Shown here: one piece after another, positions 56,634 through 64,000 of the stretch
Numbering within the stretch: the first letter of the stretch is position 1
Layout: every line of letters starts with the position of its first letter
Source: Cycas panzhihuaensis
Lineage: Eukaryota > Cycadophyta
Assembly (NCBI GenBank): GCA_023213395.1
Contig: CM041465.1
Coordinates: forward strand, 185,511,741 to 185,575,740
Length of the DNA stretch: 64,000 nt
Direction: 5' to 3'
The notes under the pieces: generated by a model
Databases searched by the model: none
The model's input: the letters and a program-made list of their open reading frames with translations, nothing else
What the model was told of the DNA's origin: nothing
Position numbers and translations under genes: made by a program

Positions 56634-57000
56634 TGTTAAAACATTAACAACATCTCTTTTGTAAATGTATTATTATGTATTTGTCTACTATTAATATACC
56701 ACATTATAAATTAAAATGTAATGTATAAAGTTGTTAGGTTTGCTCCTTACCAAATAATGGGCCAATAATATTAGCCTGTTATGTCAACCAATAAGATTAA
56801 TTCTCAAGGTGTATCATAGTCTATAAATTATACTTGAATGCTTTCATTTATACATTGGATGATTTGATATGGTGAAGCTCTACCAAAATATAGAATGATG
56901 GTGTAATCAATTTTCCTATCTCAATTCTTAGCAACAAATTTACTTTGATCTATTCTTTACTTTGTTTCTACTTTTATATTTACATGCACATGAGTTTATA
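56634..57000 (+). repeat. 3' LTR of copia H (right end not resolved)
   Basis: The tract TAAGGTGGGA (56624-56633) precedes TGTTAAAACATTAAC. No second copy is available. The LTR may end anywhere between about 57000 and 57340, where GC-rich sequence begins. Confidence 0.45.
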
Positions 57001-57339
57001 GATCTTGTTATTTAGAATTTTTTATTATGCTCTCTATAATTTGTAGTGTTTAGATAAAGCCTATAGACTTCACATCTCTTATGGGTTAAATGGCATAGTA
57101 AGTGGCATTAAAAGACATAGATTAAAATTACTTTTTACACTTTTTAATATTTTTATATGCATTAAATTATATTTAATTTTACTTTAGCATCTACTCCTTC
57201 CTATTAACCCTTGGTCTTATGCCTTCTATAGATGAGTGTGCCCTAAATGGAGGAGGCCATCCATCTTTTTTCAATTGATTTTCACTTTTCTTAAACTTAT
57301 CTTTACTTTTTAGACTACAATGCACATATATGATAATGG

Positions 57340-60110
57340 TTTTTCATGACACTTTGTTTCCCGACTAATGGGAATGGACTCGGGACGCATCGACACAGGT
57401 TTGTGCAGGTATATGTTCTTACTTTTCTTACTTATGATTGCTAAGGTAATTTGGAGTAATTTGATTGACATATGCCCTGCCACACGCATTTGCTGATCGC
57501 TTGCTCATAATGCATGTGCCTAAGCACCTATTAGCCTATGACGACTCACGGAGGGCATCCATAAGCGGATGCGACACCCGTATGGCGTCTGACCACTCAC
57601 GATGTCTCCATGGTCTTTCGGGATGTTTTTGCCAGCCTGTTTATTCGTGTTACCACGTGCCACTGATGTTGCAAACCCTTCCTAAGCCCGGTTTAACCCT
57701 TAGTTAGGGCTCTTTGCACCATTTCGGGTACTTGCCCACCGCCTGGGCCTTCCCGATTGATGTATTTCGGGCTTAGCCCCTGTTCTTACCCTAAAAGCGA
57801 TTTTTATGACTTTTATGATGCATTTTCTCCTTTTTGAGTTTCGATGCAATGCAGGTAAACTAAGCGATGCAGCAGTTTTGCAATGATGCGAAGTTTGCCG
57901 CAGACGATCGCTTAAAATTTGAAAAAGGAAGCCGTGACGGTGGCCGCGTTTTTCGCGGATCTGGCGTGGCTTGAAACGATGGGGCGCCCAAGGCCCCCAA
58001 CGTTCACTGATGTGCCCAAGGCATAAAAGCCTTTTCTTACTCATTTACCGAATTCTTCAAGGGATTTTTCAAGCTTTCTAGAGCAACCTCTACACAAAGA
58101 GCCAAAGCAAAGAAACAAAAAACAAGGGAGCTTCTTCTACAGCAGTGGGACAGAGGTGAAGTGGCCATTACCAGCTGGAGTTGTAGGGCCATTGCTGCCC
58201 CCCTACGTCTCTCCATCATAAAATTCACCTTCTCTCACGAATACTCAAAGTTCCAAGGCATTTCTTCACAATAAAGACTACTCCAAAGACAACTTCTAGC
58301 TCCCATCTTGCGGAGCTTCCTCCTTCCATTCTCTTGTAAAGGACACTAAAACCAGCCTTAGACATTGCTTGTGTTCTTTGCTCCAAGTAGCCAAGGTGCA
58401 TGCATGCATGCTCTCCTTTATTTAAGGTATTTATTGTCTCTTGTTGGTGCTTTTTTGCTTGTTTTCTTCATTGTTTTGCTTGTAAACTCTTTCCTCCCTT
58501 TTGTGTGTACTTCCTTTGGTTTTCTCTTGGCCATTTGATGCAAGTAACCCTAGTAGTTGTGGCTTACTAGAGTACTGCCCTAGGTTAGGCACATTTTCTT
58601 GTATTCCCTTGAAACCCATCCTCTTCCTCTTAGCTTCCTCCTTCGCCATTTCCTAAGCTAGCTGGCATAAAGGGTTTTCACGAGGATTTGAGGGAGATAG
58701 GCGGGGTTCCGTCCCCCATTGCCGTCCTTCTCCCCAAGGGTTCCGTCCCTTATCCTCTCCCCTTTAGCACCGTGCTTTCTTAGGAAGCAGACGAGGAAGC
58801 CTTGGAGAGTTGGGTTGAGTCCCCCTCTTGGTGTAGGAAATTTGTTACTACATGACTCACCTTGTTGCATGCTAGCACTATTTTCCCTATACCCTGTGGA
58901 GACCTCTCGTGGGTGAGTTAGCCATCCCGTGGCTACACTCAATCCCATTTGGTACGTTTTATGGTGTACGACAGTCCGCATATTTATCGCGCGGCCTTGT
59001 TTCATTTTCGTTGCATGTTGGTGCTTAACTCCATTCTTCTAGCGTAGTTGATCTCATTTCAGTTTATACACATATATCTTGTTGTGTTTCGTAGCCTCTC
59101 TCCCGAGAGGAAGGCGTTTGTTGGGATTGTTTGCAGGTTTGCGTTGGAGGGATCATTGCGCGAGATCGACCCGTTGCCGGTCGGCCCCCCATATGGTATT
59201 TCTTTTCCTTTTTGGTTGAGCTTTGTTTTCGTTTCCTTTATTTCGTTTGATCCTTGCATGCTTTTGGGGAGGTAAGTGTATCCCCTTTGTTGTCTGCGAT
59301 CGGCGTTGCATGCGCGGGAGGAGGAAAGGAGCGCAACCAAGGAGGGAAATCCGTGTTCCCGTTCAAACGCCGGGTCCAGGTACTTCCCGCGTGTCTTTCA
59401 TACTCTCTTTTGTGCTCTTACGTTTCTTGCATTTATTTTAGTAGTTAAAGGAACATAAGAAAAAGAGAAAGAAAGAATCATTTACTTTACGCTTGCTTTT
59501 CCTGTACATTTGCTTTACTTGCACTTTTTTATTATACCCCGCATACCATAGTGTTCGGAGACTCTTTGATCGGTCCCCCTTGGCCATCTTTACCCTATAC
59601 CTGTGATACTTTTGGTTGGTTGCCCCCCTCGTCGCCTTCTCATTGCCTTGAGAAGTAGCGGCCGAGGATTCTTTTCCCTTCCCGCCATCAGAAGGTAGGA
59701 AGGCCTCGTCTTGCCGGCTACAGGAAGCAACGGTACCTTGCGATCCGTGCACTCCGGCGCCAAGACGGACGTCTGCGAGGTATGATCCTCGCTATTTAGC
59801 TTTGTTTAGCGTATTGTTCTATGCCTTTCCGCCAGCGTTGGGTCATTGCCCGCGGTGGCGTTTCACGCGACCATACTGGGGCGCCAAGAAGGAGCTAGAT
59901 CCGCTTCCCGCTTCGTGTTGGTGCTCTTGCCTTTAGGTAGGTGCGCGTTACGTGTTTTGAGTTGGGCAACCCCAGCGGGTTTGTAGTGCTTTCCTTTCTT
60001 TTCCTTTTCGCTTTTCTAACAACGCCGCGGAGGCGTTGCGACGTTTCGCGGCTTGCGGGTTTGCCGTTGTTAGAAGACCAATCGTCGCGTTCATTCCATC
60101 GTCGAACCCG
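57340..60110 (+). other. Gypsy I LTR and leader region
   Basis: About 2.8 kb has no supported protein. A possible LTR start is TGACACTTTG at 57348. A TATA-like CATAAAAG at 58022 lies between short inverted arms (AAGGC/GCCTT), suitable for an LTR promoter. Downstream come CT-rich and GC-rich segments with several small open frames on both strands that show no domain. I could not fix the LTR end or a primer site; TGGGGCGCCAAGAAGG near 59877 is one weak candidate. Confidence 0.4.
58020..58035 (+). promoter_or_regulatory. Possible TATA box of gypsy I LTR
   Basis: AAGGCATAAAAGCCTT at about 58018-58034 fits a plant TATA element and is followed by a pyrimidine-rich start region. Confidence 0.4.
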
Positions 60111-60112
60111 CT

Positions 60113-61060
60113 TTGAATGGAAGGTTACCCGTCCGATTGGGCCTACCATGCCATGACTTGAGAACTCAAGAGTTCCCTTCGTTCGGTCCTAATCCACCCG
60201 TGAGGGCGAGGATTCCATCTATTACCCCGATGACCATTTCCATCACAAAGATTTTGAGCCTTGGCTCATGTAGCGGAAGATCCGGCCACGTGAGACCCGC
60301 CACCCCACCTGGCGAGCCTTACGAGGAGCGCCTGAGGATCTCCTACTTTGAAGTCCCTTCGACCTCGTATGGCTATGAGGATACCCCTCCCGACGCGATC
60401 GAGGCGCTTGGCGAGTACCTTGAGCGATTCGCCGCCAACCGCCTCCTAGATGGTTTACGAAATGCTACGCAGCGTGGTGTCTTCCTCATCCGTGCCCACG
60501 TCGCCTATGACGGTTGAAGCCTCTGCCACAAGACACACGCCCCACGCCTGCCTACCCCGGCTCTAAGGCGAGTGTTGCGCCGCCGCCTAGTCGTGGTCCC
60601 ACCTCTTGGGACCTGCGGCGGCGTGTCTTTCCCTCAACTCAGGGTTAGCATGCCGTGTTCGAGCCAAACGCACGTGCCACCACCGAACGTGGCGCACGCG
60701 TTCCCTAGTAGGCCTCGAGGCCCTACTAGCGCCGCCGCCGCTAGCCATGTAGGACCCACTCCTACATACGCCCAGAACCCGGTTGGTGGTCCTTCTCTTT
60801 ACGTGCCCCCAGGCTACACGTCACAGCCTTGGGGCGGGGTAAGGAAACCATCTCCTACATGGGGTGGACGGTTGCACCCATATGGGGTCGCGCCACCTAC
60901 GGGTGGCCCATATGGGCAAAACCCGGTCCCTCACCCTCTGTTTCCAACGTCCAGCGCGACTCCTGCTGCTGCGTCAGCACAAGGGAGTGCGCCTCCTTAT
61001 CAGAGTTTCTACCCGCACTTTTCCACAAGGGTGTTTCCTCAAGGAGGGATGGGATGACAC
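60113..61060 (+). pseudogene. Gypsy I gag, N-terminal and proline-rich part
   Basis: Two open stretches in the same frame (60113-60517 and 60572-61057) are separated by one TGA. The first contains EERLRISYFEVPSTSYGYED, TPPDAIEALGEYLERFAANR and QRGVFLIRAHVAYDG, a helical module that looks conserved. The second is rich in Pro, Gly, Ser and Tyr (YVPPGYTSQPWGG, PPTGGPYGQNP), typical of disordered linkers in large gypsy gags. The gag core continues in another frame, so at least one shift lies near 61050. Confidence 0.6.
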
Positions 61061-61776
61061 CCCGTCAGGTGCCTTTGGCAGTTGTCGATCCTTTAGCCCA
61101 GGCAAGGACACGTCCTTTCGTGGACTATAGGTCGACGCCCTTGTCTGTTGAGGCGTTGAGGACCAACTTGCCGCCTCATCCTCCTGAAGTCCCCAAATTT
61201 GACGGGACTTCGTCGCAAGACCCAACCGAGCATGTGCGCAGCTTTTCCATGGCATGCATCGACTATTGGGCCTACGACCATATCTTGATGAAGCTCTTCC
61301 CGCGGTCCTTGCAGGGCGACGCCCTCAAGTGGTTCTACCGCCTTCCTGCCCATTCGATTTCCTCATTCCAGCAGCTAGTGGACGAGTTCGTCAACTACTT
61401 TGACGTAGCCCGTCCATTCGAAAGCGGAATAAAAGCGCTTCTGTCGCTCAAACAAGGTCACGATGAGATGAATCGTGACTTTGTGCGACGTTTTCACGAC
61501 CTTCTTCATTCCACCAAGGCCACATTGCCCGAGGAGTTGAAGAGGGATCTCTTCGTCAATGCACTTCGTCCTGAGGTGCACGTGGAGGTCCTTAAGATAG
61601 GGGCGACCACGTGCGACTCCGCCATCACGAGGTGTTTAGCTTTGGAGGCCATTGAGATCCAAGCGGGACTCAAGAAACCTCCTAGGCCCTCGCAACGCCG
61701 CGAGGCACCTCTTCCGGTGAAGGAAACCAAACCTTCACAGCCAGGACCACCTCTCACCCGACTGAGAGGACCCTAG
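61051..61776 (+). pseudogene. Gypsy I gag core domain
   Basis: The frame is open from before 60829 to 61776, and the gag-like part starts about 61051. It reads PPHPPEVPKFDGTSSQDPTE, HVRSFSMACI, LFPRSLQGDALKWFYRLPAH and FVNYFDV. Then come LLSLKQGHDEMNRDFVRRFH, LPEELKRDLFVNALRPEVH and ITRCLALEAIE. The order P-FDG, A-WFY, L-Q, E-F-x-R-F is the Retrotrans_gag (PF03732-type) pattern. The part of the frame before 61051 is a shifted reading of the proline-rich stretch. Confidence 0.88.
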
Positions 61777-61814
61777 ATCCGCTTACCTCCGCCATTCGCT
61801 CGTTCGAGCGCACG

Positions 61815-62264
61815 ATGAAGGAGCTAAAACTCCAACCTCCTTCATCGCCTACCTCCCATAAACCTGTCCAGCAAACCTCCCGTGCGATGCCCCCCAAAGG
61901 GGGTAACGCCCAACCTTCTCAAGCAAGGAGGATTGAACCTCCCCTTGAGAAGAGGTGGTGTTCCATCCACGGGGAGTGTTTCCATGACGATGCGCGTTGC
62001 CGGGCACAGCGCCCACGCGACACCCAGCACCCACGCGACTCGTCCCCCAGGCGAGCATCGAGGCCTAATCTCGATCAGCCAATTCATAGAGACCCGTTCC
62101 CCAAGCATGGGGAACGGGGTCGCGACGCCCAGCAAAGGAACAACCGGAATCGGGATAGGTCTCCCGATCCCCGCCTTTGCGTGGTAGAGGAAGGGCGTGC
62201 AAGGTCACCTTCCCTTCGCGATCCTCGACAGCCGCTGGCGCTCCGTCACCTCCGCGGTCCGTAG
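61815..62264 (+). pseudogene. Gypsy I gag C-terminus with zinc-finger-like motif
   Basis: The 149-codon frame is shifted from the core gag. It contains KRWCSIHGECFHDDARCRA, a C-x2-H-x-x-x-x-H-x4-C type knuckle variant common in Athila/Tat gags. A long Arg/Asp/Pro-rich stretch (RDRSPDPR) follows, like a nucleic-acid-binding tail. Confidence 0.72.
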
Positions 62265-62509
62265 CAAGGGAAAGAAGGTGATCCGGATGCTTGAGACCAC
62301 TCCCTCACGCGTTAACTCGGTCCCAAGTCGCGAAGAGGCGGGTCCCTCCGCGTCTACCTCACGCTTGATCCTCCTCCCGAGACCACTCCTCCAGATTCGC
62401 ACTTCCCAAGACCATTCCCGTACGCCCCGGGCGATTCGACTTTAGGAGAGCCCTTACCCAACCCACGGGGAGGGGTAAGCCTTTCTCCGTAGTCGAGGAG
62501 CTCCTTACC

Positions 62510-63049
62510 GTGGCTGCCGGGATGTCCATCATGGATGTCTTGAGAAGTTGCCCGGAGCAACGAGCACTCCTCTTGGAAGCTCTCGGGTCGAACGATGCAT
62601 CCGTTCATGCCTTGGGTACGACCCCAAGCGGTGAGCCCATGATTTCCTTCGATCCCCGAGATCTTCCCCCATCCGGTGGAAGGGAACGCCAATGGAACTT
62701 CCCTTTTACCATCACGATCGACACTCCCGATTGCACGTTGCGAAGGACCGTCGTAGACAACGGTTCTTCCGTCAACGCCATGCCCTTGTGCGTTATGCAA
62801 GAGCTTGGCGTTTCTGCCTTGGAACCCGTTCCATGGCGTTGTCAAGGTTATGACGGTACCGAGAAGACTCCCTTGGGATCTGTCTCGATACCCCTTACCC
62901 TCGAGGATAAGACGGTCGTTACTGACATCGTCGTCCTCGATGTCGCTGTTGGCTACAACTTGCTACGGGTCGACCATGGCTCGACCAAATGGGAGCCGTG
63001 TGTTCCACCCGGTGGGGGCAACTCAAATTTGTTCATAATGGACAAATGA
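62510..63049 (+). pseudogene. Gypsy I aspartic protease
   Basis: A 179-codon open frame. The retropepsin core is VVDNGSSVNAMPLCVMQELG, with D83-N-G where D-T/S-G is usual. GYDGTEKTPLGSVSIPLTLE and VVLDVAVGYNLL follow. Just after YNLL (about 62963) the family continues L-G-R-P-W, but here the frame is off by one, consistent with a 1-base deletion; the expected continuation is visible in the neighbouring frame to about 63086. Confidence 0.85.
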
Positions 63050-63089
63050 AAGTTGTCCTCCGCGATCGCCGCCGCCAAGCCGCCTAGGC

Positions 63090-64000
63090 TTCCCGCCTGT
63101 GCAAGCCATGGGCATACGAAGGAAACAAACGCCCTTCCGACTATGTCTCGACTTGCTCCATCGAATTCCCGATCCTCTTGCCGAGAAGAAGGTCCCACAC
63201 CTTCCTCTCCTCATTGACGCCGCCCCATTGGCGTCGGCAGCTATGGGTACCTCGCCGTGTTTGACGACGACGAGTCCCATAGCGAGGAGGAAAACCTTCC
63301 TCACCCGGTTTCGCTCCTCCGCGCTTGTGCGGGGCACCTTCCTAGTCCTAGGCGTACTCCTATAACCCCTTTTGTTGGCGAGCCGGGTCACTTTCACGCG
63401 TCACATGACATTGCGCATGTTGACCTTCACACCCCGAGCTCTTCCGTCCCATCACCCCCCGCAGGTGATGATGATGTTGAGAGTTTTCCTCTTGCTTTTT
63501 ACGAGGAACCTCTCCCTCTTTCTCCTTCAGGTCCTCTTGCGGATGACCAGGCGTCTTGAGCCATACTGGCCCTATCGCTCCCGCGCCATCCTTCACCTCG
63601 CCCTTTCGAAGTCAGGTCCTCGATGGAGTGGACTACTTCGAAGACGACGAGGCCTTGCTGGAACACTTAGCCGGTTCCATCTTGAGCTTGCCTCGGGTCA
63701 CCACAAGCTTGGCCACGGAAGATCTTAGCGATTGGGTCCCAGTTAGCCAACCCAATCCCTCTCCCGCTTCCTCCCTTGGGTTGATCTCTCCCCTCCATTT
63801 CGAGGAGGGAATGCCATGTGCATGGGGGCAACCCAGGACATAGTCCTTGCTCCGGACAGGGTCATCAAGGTAGGAGCGGAGTGTACCCCTGACGAGGTGA
63901 GGGAATACACCCTCCTATTCCAGGAATTCCGCGATGTGTTCGCGTGGGAATACTCGGACATGAAGGGCATTAGCCCCTCCATCGTCACGCACAACCTTAC
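63090..64000 (+). pseudogene. Gypsy I protease-RT linker and start of RT
   Basis: The 100-codon open frame at 63257-63559 is acidic and Pro/Ser-rich (FDDDESHSEEENLPHP), typical of the linker before RT. The pre-RT block appears at about 63870-63990: AECTPDEVREYTLLFQEFRD, then VFAWEYSDMKGISPSI. Polymerase motifs lie beyond the end. Frames switch at least twice here. Confidence 0.75.

Larger units (their letters stand above)
57340..64000 (+). mobile_element. Gypsy I, Ty3/gypsy (Athila/Tat-like), 5' part
   Basis: From about 57340 base composition changes sharply to GC-rich with many CpG. On the + strand an LTR- and leader-like stretch is followed by gag, zinc-finger, protease and the start of reverse transcriptase at the window end. 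The frame is broken several times by single shifts and stops but otherwise reads well, so this element is younger than the copia elements. Gag and pre-RT (EFRDVFAWEYSDMKGISPSI) fit the Athila/Tat branch. LTR borders are not resolved. Confidence 0.75.

Noticed and set aside
58037-59005. Several minus-strand frames in the gypsy I leader as host genes
   Set aside because: GC-rich DNA gives long frames by chance; frames overlap on both strands and show no domain or splice pattern.

Overview
The window looks like intergenic nuclear DNA from a land plant with a large, repeat-rich genome, most likely a seed plant. Old, heavily decayed and deeply nested LTR retrotransposons fit a gymnosperm, but that is a weak inference. 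I see no intact host gene, rRNA, convincing tRNA gene or CRISPR array. Nearly all recognisable coding sequence is Ty1/copia or Ty3/gypsy gag-pol, broken by stops and frameshifts. Names A to K, E1 and E2 are mine.

Layout. 1-1390: GC-rich edge, then AT-rich DNA with strong strand asymmetry. 1588-11696: copia A (+), gag split by gag-only element E1 (2281-7687, minus, 5-bp duplication ATAAT). 11697-31029: two copies of gag-only family D (minus) sharing one LTR (13994-14278). D2 is split by copia B (17571-30377, +), which holds copia C (22192-29461, minus, LTRs of only about 80 bp). 31035-32520: 3' part of copia E (+). 32521-35690 plus 54437-55405: copia F (minus), split by gypsy G (35691-54436, +). 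G itself holds E2 (37721-40646, minus, duplication AAGGT) and copia J (41820-52133, minus), and J's LTR holds copia K (46590-51884, minus). 55590-57000: 3' part of copia H (+). About 57340-64000: a GC-rich, better preserved gypsy element I (+) that runs off the end.

The junctions imply the insertion order H, F, E, D2, B, C (six levels) on one path and H, F, G, J, K (five levels) on another. The left halves of H, F and E are not in the window, so those steps rest on one junction each.

None of the retroelements appears able to move by itself. The most unusual content is two unrelated families of gag-only LTR elements (E and D), a palindrome with a compensatory change in the E-family LTR, host-like RRM and coiled-coil coding antisense inside E1, an autonomous-type copia with about 80-bp LTRs, and a decay pattern pointing to CG and CHG cytosine methylation that is visible even in the primer-binding sites.
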